Source of the DNA: Albidovulum inexpectatum
Lineage (GTDB): Bacteria; Pseudomonadota; Alphaproteobacteria; Rhodobacterales; Rhodobacteraceae
NCBI RefSeq assembly: GCF_002927635.1
Contig: NZ_PRDS01000003.1
Span: forward strand, 62,001-126,000
Reading direction: 5' to 3'
Length of the DNA stretch: 64,000 nt
In this document: positions 10,113-21,016 of the stretch, piece by piece
Layout of the letters: each line of letters starts with the position of its first letter
Numbering within the stretch: position 1 is the first letter of the stretch
Made by a program: the position numbers and the translations under genes
The notes under the pieces: generated by a model
The model's database searches: none
Seen by the model: the letters and a program-made list of their open reading frames with translations, nothing else
Told to the model about the DNA's origin: nothing

Positions 10113-10129
10113 GTGCCGAGGGACCCGCC

Positions 10130-11305
10130 ATGGCAGATTGGAAGACACGCACGAAACTGATCCACGAAGGCGCGCGGCGCAGCCAGTATGGCGAAATGTC
10201 CGAGGCGATCTTCCTGACACAGGGCTTCGTCTATGACAGCGCCGAACAGGCCGAGGCGCGTTTCATCGAGCTGGGCGAAGACGAATTCATCTATGCCCGT
10301 TACGGCAACCCGACCGTGCGGATATTCGAAGAGCGCATGGCGGCGCTTGAAGGCACCGAGGACGCGTTTGCCACCGCCAGCGGCATGGCGGCTGTGAATG
10401 GCGCGCTGACATCGCTGGTCAAGGCGGGCGACCATGTCGTGGCTGCCCGGGCGCTGTTTGGCTCCTGCCTCTATGTGCTGGAGCTGCTGGGACGGTTCGG
10501 CGTCGAGGTCACCTTTGTCGATGGGACCGACCTGGACCAGTGGCGCGCGGCGGTCCGTCCGGACACCAGGGCCGTCTTCCTGGAAAGCGTGTCGAACCCG
10601 ACGCTGGAGGTGGTGGACATCCGCGCGGTGGCCGATATCGCCCATGCCAACGGGGCGCTGGTCATCGTGGACAACGTCTTTGCCACGCCGGTCTTTTCGC
10701 GCGCGGTCGAACTTGGTGCCGATGTCGTCGTCTATTCGGCCACCAAGCATATCGATGGGGCGGGGCGGTGCCTTGGCGGCGTTGTCTGTGGCAGCCGGGA
10801 CTATATCCGCAAGGTGCTGGAACCCTATCTGAAGCATACCGGCGGCGCGCTGAGCCCCTTCAACGCCTGGGTCATGCTGAAGGGCATGGAGACGCTGGAC
10901 CTGCGCGTGCGGGCACAGGCCGCGACCGCGCAGGCCGTGGCCGAGGCGCTGAGCGGCCACCCGAAGCTGAGCCGCGTCATCTATCCGGGCCTGAAAGACC
11001 ATCCGCAGCACGATCTGGCGATGCAGCAGATGGGGGCCGGCGGTACCGTCGTCTCGCTTGACCTTGCGGGCGGCAAGGATGCGGCCTTTCGTTTCCTGAA
11101 TGCGCTGAGGATCGTGAAGATCTCGAACAATCTGGGGGACGCGAAGTCCATCGCGACGCATCCGGCGACGACGACCCATCAGCGTCTGCCCGACGACCAG
11201 AAGGCGCGTCTGGGCATTACGCCCGGGCTGGTGCGCCTGTCGCTTGGGCTCGAGGATACCGATGATCTGATCGGGGATCTTCTGACCGCCCTGCAGGCCG
11301 CATGA
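10130..11305 (+). CDS. metZ: O-succinylhomoserine sulfhydrylase MetZ
   Basis: PLP enzyme of the Cys/Met metabolism family that makes homocysteine directly from O-succinyl-homoserine and sulfide. The 391-residue protein shows YARYGNPTVRIFEERMAALEG, the PLP-lysine segment VVYSATKHIDG and SNNLGDAKSIATHPATTTH. I chose the ATG at 10130 (MADWKTR, GAGGG ribosome site). The in-frame GTG at 10100 falls inside the terminator hairpin. The SAM-II riboswitch upstream supports a methionine-pathway role. Confidence 0.93.
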   Translation: MADWKTRTKLIHEGARRSQYGEMSEAIFLTQGFVYDSAEQAEARFIELGEDEFIYARYGNPTVRIFEERMAALEGTEDAFATASGMAAVNGALTSLVKAGDHVVAARALFGSCLYVLELLGRFGVEVTFVDGTDLDQWRAAVRPDTRAVFLESVSNPTLEVVDIRAVADIAHANGALVIVDNVFATPVFSRAVELGADVVVYSATKHIDGAGRCLGGVVCGSRDYIRKVLEPYLKHTGGALSPFNAWVMLKGMETLDLRVRAQAATAQAVAEALSGHPKLSRVIYPGLKDHPQHDLAMQQMGAGGTVVSLDLAGGKDAAFRFLNALRIVKISNNLGDAKSIATHPATTTHQRLPDDQKARLGITPGLVRLSLGLEDTDDLIGDLLTALQAA

Positions 11306-11423
11306 TCACGCATGGCAACTGATCCGGTGTCGCAATCGGATCGTAAAAGGTTGCGAGTGCTTGGGTGGCGCGGCAACAGACCCTACATTATGTCAGCGGT
11401 CCCCGCACCCGAAGGAGGGCAGG

Positions 11424-12521
<1,098 letters not shown>

Positions 12522-12575
12522 TATCGTCACCGCGGCCTTGACGCCGAAAACGGCGGGGTGCATCCAGCATGCATC

Positions 12576-14024
12576 ATGCTGGACCTTCGCCCCGTAGGAT
12601 TTGTGGTCGGACTGGTCGTGGCCGCGCTGGGCGCGGTCATGGTCATGCCCATGTTCCTTGACCTTGCGCTGGGCGATCCGAACTGGCGGGCCTTTCAGGA
12701 GGCCGCGATTATCACGATCCTGTCCGGTGCATTCCTTTCGCTGGCCTGCCACCAGCCCGATGCGCCGCCGCCAAGCCTGCGGCAGGCCTTCCTTTTGACC
12801 ATTGGCATCTGGTTGACCTTGCCGGTGTTCGGCGCCTTGCCCTTCGTGATTGGCAAACCCGATGCGCGTTTTCTGGACGCGTGGTACGAGGCCGTCTCAG
12901 GCATAACGACGACCGGCGCGTCAGTTTTCGTCGACATCGACTCGCTGCCGGCAGGCGTTCACCTGTGGCGCGCGATGCTGAACTGGCTGGGCGGGCTTGG
13001 TATCGCGTTCATCGCCATGATCTTTCTGCCGGTCATGCGCGTGGGCGGCATGCAGTTCTTTCGCACCGAGGGCTTCGATACGTTCGGCAAGGTCCTGCCC
13101 CGCGCGCGCGATATCGCGATCGAGCTGTTCATGGTCTATTCCGGGCTGACATTGCTGTGCATCCTTGTCTATGCGGGGCTTGGCATGCCGCGCCTGGAGG
13201 CGCTGGATCACGGCCTGGCCACGATCGCGACGGGAGGATTTTCGCCGCGCGCGTCGTCTTTTGCGGGCTATGCCCCGCCGATCCATTATGCGGCGACGGC
13301 ATTCATGCTGCTGGGCAGTCTGCCCTATATCCGCTATGTCCAGCTGATGCGCGGAGACGCCCGGGCGCTGCTGGCCGATGCGCAGGTGCGTGGCTATCTG
13401 ACCTGGGTCGGATGCGCCGTGCTGGCGGTGTCCGTCTGGCGCGCGGCCACCTCGGATCAGGCCGCAGAGCCGGTTCTGCGCGAAACCATGTTCAACCTGG
13501 TGTCGGTGATGTCCTCGACGGGATTTTCCACCGAAACCTTTCCGTCCTGGGGCGGCTTTGCCATGATGGTCGCCTTCTGGCTGGGCATCGTCGGCGCCTG
13601 CTCGGGGTCAAGTGCGGCCGGTCTTTCGATCTTTCGCGTTCAGGTCTTGCTGCGCGGGGTCTGGGCCGAGATCAAGCGGATGCATGCCGCCCATCGCGTG
13701 GTTCCCCTGAAATATGACGGCCGCCCCGTCGATGCCGATACGATGGGCGCGATCACCCTGTATCTGGGCGCATTTCTGACGACGTTCGGCGTGATCGCCG
13801 TTCTGATCCTGGATACGGGCGTGGACGTTGAATCGGCGCTTCTGGCGGCGTGGACGACGATCGGAAATATCGGATATGGCTATGGCCCGCTTCTGGCGCG
13901 GACCGGCACATTCGTGGATTATCCCGACCTGGCCAAGATCCTGATGGCACTGGCCATGATCCTGGGGCGCCTGTCGCTCTTGTCGGTCTTCGTGATCGTG
14001 CTGCCGCGTTTCTGGCGGGTCTAG
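12576..14024 (+). CDS. trkH: TrkH-type potassium uptake channel, copy 1
   Basis: Integral membrane potassium-translocating subunit of the Trk/Ktr superfamily. The 482-residue protein has four pore repeats with filter-like segments (SGITTTGAS, IATGGFS, MSSTGFST, IGNIGYG). The ATG at 12576 gives MLDLRPVGFVVGL, matching the start of the next gene. The GTG at 12558 is less likely. It is followed by a second trkH 46 bases later. No trkA gating gene is nearby. Confidence 0.92.
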   Translation: MLDLRPVGFVVGLVVAALGAVMVMPMFLDLALGDPNWRAFQEAAIITILSGAFLSLACHQPDAPPPSLRQAFLLTIGIWLTLPVFGALPFVIGKPDARFLDAWYEAVSGITTTGASVFVDIDSLPAGVHLWRAMLNWLGGLGIAFIAMIFLPVMRVGGMQFFRTEGFDTFGKVLPRARDIAIELFMVYSGLTLLCILVYAGLGMPRLEALDHGLATIATGGFSPRASSFAGYAPPIHYAATAFMLLGSLPYIRYVQLMRGDARALLADAQVRGYLTWVGCAVLAVSVWRAATSDQAAEPVLRETMFNLVSVMSSTGFSTETFPSWGGFAMMVAFWLGIVGACSGSSAAGLSIFRVQVLLRGVWAEIKRMHAAHRVVPLKYDGRPVDADTMGAITLYLGAFLTTFGVIAVLILDTGVDVESALLAAWTTIGNIGYGYGPLLARTGTFVDYPDLAKILMALAMILGRLSLLSVFVIVLPRFWRV

Positions 14025-14070
14025 GGGGCGCCGTCTTGACACGTCGCGCGGGCAGGGGAAAGTCGTTCGA

Positions 14071-15519
14071 ATGATGGATCTTCGGCCCGTCGTCTATGTC
14101 ATTGGACTGCTAACCTGCGTTCTGGGTGCGACGATGGTCGTTCCCATGGGCGTGGACATCGCCGAACGCAATGGTCATTGGCCAGCCTTTGCCGAAAGCG
14201 CGATGATTTCGCTGGTCGTGGGTGGGGCCTTGGCCGTGGCCTCGGCCAATGGTCCGCGCGACCGGTTGACGCTGCAGCAAAGCTTTCTTCTGGCGACCGG
14301 AGTCTGGGTGGTCCTGCCGCTCTTCGGGGCCCTGCCGATGATCCTGGGCGCGACGGATGCGCGCGCTGTTGACGCGATTTTCGAAGCCATGTCGGGCCTT
14401 ACCACGACCGGTTCGACCGTGTTCACGGGGCTTGATGCCCTGCCACGAGGCCTGCTGCTCTGGCGGTCGATGCTGCAATGGTTCGGCGGGATCGGGATCG
14501 TCATCGTGGCGATGGTCTTCCTGCCCGAACTTCGGGTCGGTGGTATGCAGATCTTCCGGTCCGAGGCCTTTGACACTGGCGGCAAGATCCTGCCGCGCGC
14601 GGCCGAGATCGCGTCCAGGATCACCGCGATCTATGTCGGGCTGACGGTTCTTTGCACGCTGGCCTATATCGCGGTGGGCATGGATGGGTTCCAGGCGATC
14701 AATCACGCGCTGACCACGATGTCGACGGGGGGCTTTTCCACGGGCGACGCGTCGTTCGGCGCCTATCAGGGCTTGCCGGAATATGTCGCCTCGGTCTTCA
14801 TGGTGCTCGCCAGCCTGCCTTTTGTCCTGTACGTGCAGGCAATGGCAGGCAGGCTGCGACCGCTTTGGCAGGATCCGCAGGTGCGGGGCTTTCTTCAGGT
14901 GATTGCGGTTCTGGTGGCGGTGATCACGGCCTATCGGATCGTTGCCAATGGCGACCATTTCGAACATGCCCTGCGCGAGGCCCTGTTCAACGTGACCTCG
15001 ATCATCACGGGCACGGGCTATGCCAGCGTGGACTACCAGTTGTGGGGCGGCTTCCCGGTTGTTCTGTTCTTCTTCATTGGCCTGATCGGCGGCTGCGCCG
15101 GATCGACCTGCTGTTCGGTCAAGATCTTCCGCTACCAATTGCTGTTTGCGTCGATCCGGGTTGCGGTGCGGCGAATTCATGCCCCGCATTGCGTCCTGAC
15201 GCCACGCTATGCCGGTCAGCCGGTTGGCGAGGAAATCATGTCTTCGGTCATGAGTTTCTTTGGCGTCTTTGTGCTGGCTTTGGGACTGTTCGCCGTGGCG
15301 CTGGGGCTGACGGGGCTGGATTTCACGACGGCATTGTCCGGGGCGGCGACCGCCATCGCCAATGTCGGACCGGGGCTTGGCGATACGATCGGCCCCGCGG
15401 GAAACTTCGCCACGCTGAATGACGCGGCGAAGTGGATCCTGACATTTGCCATGCTGCTGGGGCGGCTGGAGCTGCTGGTCGTGCTGGTCCTGTTCCTGCC
15501 CCGCTTCTGGCGCGCATGA
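14071..15519 (+). CDS. trkH: TrkH-type potassium uptake channel, copy 2
   Basis: A second 482-residue TrkH homologue in tandem with copy 1. They match from the first residues (MDLRPVVYVIGLLTCVLGA) to the last (LVLFLPRFWRA). Pore segments are SGLTTTGST, MSTGGFST, ITGTGYAS and IANVGPG. Equal length and layout point to an old tandem duplication, now clearly diverged. The cytoplasmic TrkA partner must be encoded elsewhere. The gene ends six bases from the convergent pseudo-protease gene. Confidence 0.92.
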   Translation: MMDLRPVVYVIGLLTCVLGATMVVPMGVDIAERNGHWPAFAESAMISLVVGGALAVASANGPRDRLTLQQSFLLATGVWVVLPLFGALPMILGATDARAVDAIFEAMSGLTTTGSTVFTGLDALPRGLLLWRSMLQWFGGIGIVIVAMVFLPELRVGGMQIFRSEAFDTGGKILPRAAEIASRITAIYVGLTVLCTLAYIAVGMDGFQAINHALTTMSTGGFSTGDASFGAYQGLPEYVASVFMVLASLPFVLYVQAMAGRLRPLWQDPQVRGFLQVIAVLVAVITAYRIVANGDHFEHALREALFNVTSIITGTGYASVDYQLWGGFPVVLFFFIGLIGGCAGSTCCSVKIFRYQLLFASIRVAVRRIHAPHCVLTPRYAGQPVGEEIMSSVMSFFGVFVLALGLFAVALGLTGLDFTTALSGAATAIANVGPGLGDTIGPAGNFATLNDAAKWILTFAMLLGRLELLVVLVLFLPRFWRA

Positions 15520-15525
15520 CTGCGT

Positions 15526-17232
15526 TCAGTCCCAGCAGGATACAAGCACTGCCAGATCCCTGCCCAGCGCGGCCAGGTCTTCCGGTTCCATGGTCGCGAC
15601 CTGCCGAGCCGCTGTTTCGGTCGGGATGCCCGCATCCGAAAGAACCCGCAAGATGGCCGCGCCATCAAGGCTGAGCGTGACATTGCCGGGCAGGATGCGA
15701 TCGCCGCGTTGGGGCAGGACCATCCCGATGACCCCGCCCGCCATGTCGATGACCGGAGCACCGGCCTCTTGCGGGCGCGTGGCAAGGTCCAGCTGGTCCA
15801 GCTCGGGCTCGCCGCCCAGTCCCGACATCCGCGCGACGCGTCCCAAGGCGATGGTTGCCTGGTCCAGCGCGTCGCCATAGGCAAAGCCGGCGACGACAAT
15901 CTCGGCGCCCTCGGCGGCGTTGCCCAGTCGTGCGATGGCGCGGGGTGCGATGGGGTCCAGCGGGTGCAAGAGAGCCAGGCCGGCCTCTTCGTCGCGATGG
16001 ACGATGCGGGTGTCGATCCCGTCGCCGATCGTCACGCGGCCGCAGGCCGAAATCGGCTCCAGCGCCGTAGCGACAACACCATCGCGCGAGACGAAGAAGC
16101 CCGAAACCGCGCCAATGGGCCGGCGGACCCGCAAACCTGCCAGCATGTCACCGCTCGGAGCAAGCTGCGTTGCGGGTTCCGGCAGAACGGCGCCGTCAAG
16201 CGGTCGGAAGCTTGCCTGCATCTCTTCCAGCGCACGCTGGGCATTGCGATCCTGCTCGCGCGGCCAGATCAATGCAAAGCCCTTGATCGTGTTCCCGGCA
16301 AGATATGCCTCGACATGCGCCGCGCGGCTGTCGTTTGCGCCGTCGATCGTGAAATTGCGCGCGCGCAACCGGCGTTCGCCCTGGGTCGGGATCAGCGAAA
16401 GGCTCTGCATCACGTCATAAAGCGCCGACAGCGTGGTCTGGCTGCCCGGCATCGAAATCAGCAATGCGCGCATCCCCGATCCGTTGCGCGGCTTGTAATG
16501 CACGAAGGGCGGCTCGACCCTGTCGAACTCGACAAGGCCCAGGGGCAGGGTGATCTCGACCCCGGCAGAAGCTTCGGAAACGCTTTGCAAATTCAGCGCC
16601 GCGCGATCTGCGCGCCAATCCGACAGCAGCCGTTCGCGCTGGGCGGTGGTCAGAATGCCTGTCGGCTCGTATCCATGCGCGATCTGCCAGTCACGCATCG
16701 CTGCGCGCGTTCCGGGGCCGAAGGCGCCATCGATCATGCCCTTGTAATGCGCCTCCCAGCGCAGGGCTTCCTGCACCGCGCGACGCTCTTCGGGAAGCAG
16801 CAGGGCTTCGGCCGCGCGCGCCTCGGCCGGTGTCTGGTCGGCAGGCTCAAGTGTGGGGGAAGCCGGTGCGGCCTGCGGGGCCAGCGCCGTTCCCACCGCG
16901 CCATCGCGAGGCCAGAACCGCGCCGTGTATCGGCGGCCTTCCGTGACATAGGAATCCGACGGGATCAGGCCTTCGCGCTTGAGCGCCTGCATGCGCCGGC
17001 GCGCGCCTTCGGGCGTGTCGGGGCCAAGCGCAATTGCATACCAGCCGGTGGTCATCGCAAAACCCGCCACGTCGGGAAAGTCTGCGGCATAGTCGCGTGC
17101 ACGCAATTCCGCCTGGGCAAGGGTCGCGCGCGCCTCGACCTGAATCCAGGTCTGCTGGGCCATGGCTGCGCCCGCACTCATCACAAGAACCAGAACCTGA
17201 ATTGTCCTGGCCAGCACGCCCGAAATCCGCAT
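15526..17232 (-). CDS. Exported peptidoglycan-binding protein with degenerate trypsin-like domain
   Basis: The 568-residue protein begins with a signal peptide (cleavage likely after GAAMA). Next come a SPOR-like region (WIQVEARATLAQAELRARDY), a peptidoglycan-binding-1 domain (IDGAFGPGTRAAMRDWQ, about 185-210), a middle domain, and a C-terminal trypsin/HtrA-like fold. The expected catalytic motifs are missing: GVVATALEPI stands where the His motif should be, and QEAGAPVID where GxSGGP is expected. It is probably a non-catalytic envelope protein. I chose the ATG at 17232, preceded by AGGAG. The ORF could start at 17256. Confidence 0.75.
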   Translation of the reverse strand: MRISGVLARTIQVLVLVMSAGAAMAQQTWIQVEARATLAQAELRARDYAADFPDVAGFAMTTGWYAIALGPDTPEGARRRMQALKREGLIPSDSYVTEGRRYTARFWPRDGAVGTALAPQAAPASPTLEPADQTPAEARAAEALLLPEERRAVQEALRWEAHYKGMIDGAFGPGTRAAMRDWQIAHGYEPTGILTTAQRERLLSDWRADRAALNLQSVSEASAGVEITLPLGLVEFDRVEPPFVHYKPRNGSGMRALLISMPGSQTTLSALYDVMQSLSLIPTQGERRLRARNFTIDGANDSRAAHVEAYLAGNTIKGFALIWPREQDRNAQRALEEMQASFRPLDGAVLPEPATQLAPSGDMLAGLRVRRPIGAVSGFFVSRDGVVATALEPISACGRVTIGDGIDTRIVHRDEEAGLALLHPLDPIAPRAIARLGNAAEGAEIVVAGFAYGDALDQATIALGRVARMSGLGGEPELDQLDLATRPQEAGAPVIDMAGGVIGMVLPQRGDRILPGNVTLSLDGAAILRVLSDAGIPTETAARQVATMEPEDLAALGRDLAVLVSCWD

Positions 17233-17382
17233 ATTCGAAGAACTCCTGTTTCCCATCGGAACGAATTGGTCCCGAAACTATCAACCTGTGCGGCAAGGTC
17301 ACGGCCGAATCGTGCCTGCGCCGATTGACCGTGCCCCACCTGTTGCCTATTGAGAACGCGCTTTGGCGCAAGGACAAACCAG

Positions 17383-18303
17383 ATGAAACAGACCGCCCCA
17401 AGATCGTTCCAGGAAATCATCCTGCGGCTTCAGAACTATTGGGCCGACAAGGGCTGTGCCATTCTTCAGCCATATGACATGGAAGTTGGCGCGGGCACGT
17501 TCCACCCCGCAACCACCTTGCGATCGCTGGGCGCAAAGCCCTGGGCCGCGGCCTATGTCCAGCCTTCGCGCCGGCCGACCGATGGGCGCTATGGCGAGAA
17601 CCCGAACCGCCTGCAGCACTATTACCAGTATCAGGTCATCATCAAGCCCAGCCCGCCGGACCTGCAGGAGCTGTATCTGGGGTCGCTGGCCGCGATCGGA
17701 ATCGATTCCAGCCTGCATGACATCCGCTTTGTCGAGGACGACTGGGAAAGCCCCACCCTGGGCGCCTGGGGGCTGGGCTGGGAGGTCTGGTGCGACGGCA
17801 TGGAGGTCAGCCAGTTCACGTATTTCCAGCAGGTCGGGGGGCACGACTGCAAGCCGGTCTCGGGCGAGCTGACCTATGGCCTGGAACGTCTGGCGATGTA
17901 CGTGCTGGGGATCGACCACGTGATGGACATGCCATTCAATGATCCCGACGCGCCCATTCCGCTGACCTATGGCGATGTCTTCCGCCAGACCGAACGGGAA
18001 TACAGTCGCTGGAACTTCGAGCAGGCCGATACCGAGATGCTCTTGCGCCATTTCGAGGATGCCGAGGCCGAATGCGAGCGTATCCTTGCGGCGGCCGAAA
18101 CCGACAGCGCCGGGCGGCGCATCGTCATGGCCCACCCGGCCTATGACCAATGCATCAAGGCCAGCCACCTGTTCAACCTGCTGGACGCGCGCGGCGTGAT
18201 CTCGGTGACCGAGCGGCAGGCCTATATCGGCCGCGTGCGCACGCTGGCAAAGAAATGTGCCGACGCCTTCCTGCGCACGCCGGCCGCCGAGGAGGCCGCA
18301 TGA
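17383..18303 (+). CDS. glyQ: Glycyl-tRNA synthetase alpha subunit
   Basis: Catalytic subunit of the bacterial heterotetrameric class II glycyl-tRNA synthetase. The 306-residue protein is highly typical, with [38 protein letters not shown] and the motif 3 segment [26 protein letters not shown] is the expected N-terminus. A longer TTG start at 17350 is not needed. A small exported protein gene separates it from glyS, and all three are probably one operon. Confidence 0.97.
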   Translation: MKQTAPRSFQEIILRLQNYWADKGCAILQPYDMEVGAGTFHPATTLRSLGAKPWAAAYVQPSRRPTDGRYGENPNRLQHYYQYQVIIKPSPPDLQELYLGSLAAIGIDSSLHDIRFVEDDWESPTLGAWGLGWEVWCDGMEVSQFTYFQQVGGHDCKPVSGELTYGLERLAMYVLGIDHVMDMPFNDPDAPIPLTYGDVFRQTEREYSRWNFEQADTEMLLRHFEDAEAECERILAAAETDSAGRRIVMAHPAYDQCIKASHLFNLLDARGVISVTERQAYIGRVRTLAKKCADAFLRTPAAEEAA

Positions 18304-18331
18304 CAGGCCGCAACCGCGGGGAGCGTTTCGC

Positions 18332-18802
18332 ATGAATGGCCGGATCGTTGCCGGTTTCCTGGTCGCCACGGCGCTGGCGGTCGGGGCGGGCGTGTACTAC
18401 ACGCAGGAATATGCCTATTACCGGACGATCCAGCCGGGAACCGAACGCGCCCGCATCCGCCTGACCGACCGCACCGGCGCGCTGCGCGACGTGCCGATCC
18501 GCGACTTTCAGGGGATCGATGCCGACAGCTCGCCACTGCGGTACCGGGCCTGCTTTCGCATTGATCTGCCCACCGAGGAACTGACGCGGGATTTCACGCC
18601 GTGGCCGCAGGCCGAGCCACGCATCGCCCCGCGCCATTTCCCATGTTTCGATGCCGTCCGGATCGGCAATGACCTCGAGGCCGGCCTTGCCCTTGCCTTT
18701 CTGGCCGAGCGTGACATCGCCCCCGGTGTGGATCGCGTCGTGGCGGTCTATCCCGATGGCCGGGCCTATGCCTGGCACCAACTGAATGAAAGCGCGGAAT
18801 AG
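18332..18802 (+). CDS. Small membrane-anchored protein between glyQ and glyS (DUF6446-like)
   Basis: A 156-residue protein with one N-terminal membrane helix (GRIVAGFLVATALAVGAGVYY) and a periplasmic domain with two Cys (YRACFRIDLP and RHFPCFDAV) that could form a disulfide. I believe it matches the DUF6446 family found at this place in Rhodobacterales, but cannot confirm. Function unknown. It starts 28 bases after glyQ and ends three bases before glyS. Nothing in the sequence links it to translation. Confidence 0.7.
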   Translation: MNGRIVAGFLVATALAVGAGVYYTQEYAYYRTIQPGTERARIRLTDRTGALRDVPIRDFQGIDADSSPLRYRACFRIDLPTEELTRDFTPWPQAEPRIAPRHFPCFDAVRIGNDLEAGLALAFLAERDIAPGVDRVVAVYPDGRAYAWHQLNESAE

Positions 18803-18805
18803 AAA

Positions 18806-20866
18806 ATGCCCGATCTACTGATTGAACTCTTCTCCGAGGAAATTCCCGCGCGGATGCAGCCCCGGGCGCGCGAAGACCTGAAGCGGATGGTCACCGATGG
18901 GTTGGTCGAGGCCGGCCTGACCTATGCCGGGGCGCATGCGCTTTCGACGCCGCGCCGTCTGACGCTGGCGGTCGAGGGGCTGGACGCCGCAAGCCGCCCC
19001 CAGCGCGAGGAGCGCAAGGGCCCTTCGGTCAACGCGCCCGAGGCAGCGCTGCAGGGCTTCCTGCGGTCGACGGGACTGACGATCGATCAGCTGGAGAAGC
19101 GTGACACCCCCAAGGGCAAGGCGTGGTTCGCGGTGATCGAACGCCCCGGACGGCCTGCCGCGGAAATCGTGGCCGAGGTCCTGGAATCGACCATCCGCAA
19201 CTTCCCGTGGCCAAAGTCGATGCGCTGGGGGTCAGGCGCGCTGCGCTGGGTGCGGCCGCTGCATTCGATCCTGTGCATATTGTCGGATGACGCGGGACAC
19301 GAGATCGTGCCTCTCGAGATCGACGGCATCCGCGCCGGCGACACGACGCGCGGCCACCGGTTCCTTGCGCCAGAGCCGTTTTCGGTAACCTCCTTCGAGG
19401 ATTATGCCGCAAAGCTGAAGCGCGCCAAGGTCATGCTGGACCCGGCAGAGCGCGAGGAGCATATCTGGCATGACGCCACCAACGCGGCCTTTGCCCAGGG
19501 GCTGGAGGTCGTCGAGGATCGCGGGCTTCTGACCGAGGTTGCGGGGCTGGTCGAATGGCCCGTCGTGCTGATGGGCCGGATCGATGATGCGTTTCTCGAC
19601 CTGCCGCCCGAGGTGCTGCAAACATCGATGCGCGAACATCAGAAGTTCTTTTCGGCCCGTGATCCGAAGACCGGCCGCATCGAGGCCTTCGTGACCGTTG
19701 CCAACAATGAAACGGCCGATCGCGGCGCCACGATCCTGAAGGGCAACCAGAAGGTTCTGTCGGCGCGGCTGTCCGACGCAAAGTTCTTTTGGGAGAACGA
19801 CTTGCGCACGGTTCATGACAAGGGTCTGGAAGGCATGGCCGAAGGCCTGCGCAATGTAACCTTCCACAACAGGCTGGGCAGCCAGTGGGACAGGATCGAG
19901 CGGATCGAGCGTCTGGCGCGCACGATTGCCCCGCAGGTCGGGGCATCGCCCGATCTGGCGGCCGAGGCCGCGCGGGTCGTCAAGGCCGACCTGCAATCGG
20001 CGATGGTGGGCGAATTCCCCGAACTTCAGGGCGTGATGGGGGTCTATTACGCCCGCGCCGCCGGCCTGCCCGAGGAAATCGCCAATGCCTGCCGCGCGCA
20101 TTACCAGCCGCTTGGCCCCAATGACGACGTTCCGACAGAGCCGGTCTCGGTCGCGGTGGCGCTGGCCGACAAGATCGACATGCTGACCGGCTTCTGGGCG
20201 ATCGACGAAAAGCCCACCGGGTCAAAGGACCCCTATGCCCTGCGCCGCGCCGCGCTGGGCGTGATCCGGCTGATTCTGACAAATGGGCTGAGACTGCAAC
20301 TGTCCCGCATATTTGCCGAAGCGAACCCACATGCTGACGCAGAAGACCTGCTCGCCTTCTTCCACGACCGGCTGAAGGTCCATCTGCGCGATCAGGGTAT
20401 CCGTCACGACGTCATCGACGCGGTGCTGGCGATGCCCGGAAATGACGACCTGACCCTGCTTGTCCGCCGCGCCACTGCGCTGGCCGATTTCCTGCGCACC
20501 GATGATGGCGAGAACCTGATCCAGGGTTTCAAGCGTGCCAACAACATCCTGACGCAGGCGGAGCAGAAGGATGGCGTGGAATATTCCTATGGCGCCGATC
20601 CCAAATTCGCCGAGACCGACGAAGAACGCGCCCTGTTCGCCGCGCTGGACGCCGCCGAGGCCGAGATTGCCCCTGCCATGAAGGCCGAAGATTTCGCCCC
20701 CGCCATGGCCGCAATGGCACGGCTGCGCGCGCCCATCGATGCCTTCTTCGAATCTGTCCAGGTCAATTCCGACAACGAGATCGTCCGGCGCAACCGGCTG
20801 AACCTGTTGTCCCGGATTCGCGCGATCTGTCTGCAGGTCGCCGACCTGACGCGGCTTGAGGGCTAG
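18806..20866 (+). CDS. glyS: Glycyl-tRNA synthetase beta subunit
   Basis: The tRNA-binding and processing subunit of glycyl-tRNA synthetase. The 686-residue protein opens with PDLLIELFSEEIPARMQPRA and contains PKSMRWGSGALRWVRPLHSI, LQTSMREHQKFFS and KDPYALRRAALGVIRL, all hallmarks of GlyS. A C-terminal anticodon-binding helical domain (LRAPIDAFFESVQVN) completes it. It lies three bases after the small ORF. Confidence 0.97.
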   Translation: MPDLLIELFSEEIPARMQPRAREDLKRMVTDGLVEAGLTYAGAHALSTPRRLTLAVEGLDAASRPQREERKGPSVNAPEAALQGFLRSTGLTIDQLEKRDTPKGKAWFAVIERPGRPAAEIVAEVLESTIRNFPWPKSMRWGSGALRWVRPLHSILCILSDDAGHEIVPLEIDGIRAGDTTRGHRFLAPEPFSVTSFEDYAAKLKRAKVMLDPAEREEHIWHDATNAAFAQGLEVVEDRGLLTEVAGLVEWPVVLMGRIDDAFLDLPPEVLQTSMREHQKFFSARDPKTGRIEAFVTVANNETADRGATILKGNQKVLSARLSDAKFFWENDLRTVHDKGLEGMAEGLRNVTFHNRLGSQWDRIERIERLARTIAPQVGASPDLAAEAARVVKADLQSAMVGEFPELQGVMGVYYARAAGLPEEIANACRAHYQPLGPNDDVPTEPVSVAVALADKIDMLTGFWAIDEKPTGSKDPYALRRAALGVIRLILTNGLRLQLSRIFAEANPHADAEDLLAFFHDRLKVHLRDQGIRHDVIDAVLAMPGNDDLTLLVRRATALADFLRTDDGENLIQGFKRANNILTQAEQKDGVEYSYGADPKFAETDEERALFAALDAAEAEIAPAMKAEDFAPAMAAMARLRAPIDAFFESVQVNSDNEIVRRNRLNLLSRIRAICLQVADLTRLEG

Positions 20867-20898
20867 GGGGCTTCGCGCCGGCAGGGCTTCGCGAAGAC

Positions 20899-20927
20899 TT
20901 GACGACTCTTCGCTTTGGGCCTAAACG
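20899..20927 (+). promoter_or_regulatory. Likely sigma-70 promoter of rpmB
   Basis: TTGACG (20899-20904) and TAAACG (20922-20927) are separated by 17 bases, about 90 bases before the L28 start. This fits a housekeeping promoter. Not confirmed by a mapped transcript. Confidence 0.5.
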
Positions 20928-21016
20928 GCGCGGACGGAATTCGCGGCGCTGCGCAGCAGGGCCCGCACAGGATTTGAACAGCCGGGCCACCGGCCCGAGA
21001 AACGAGGAACCAGACC

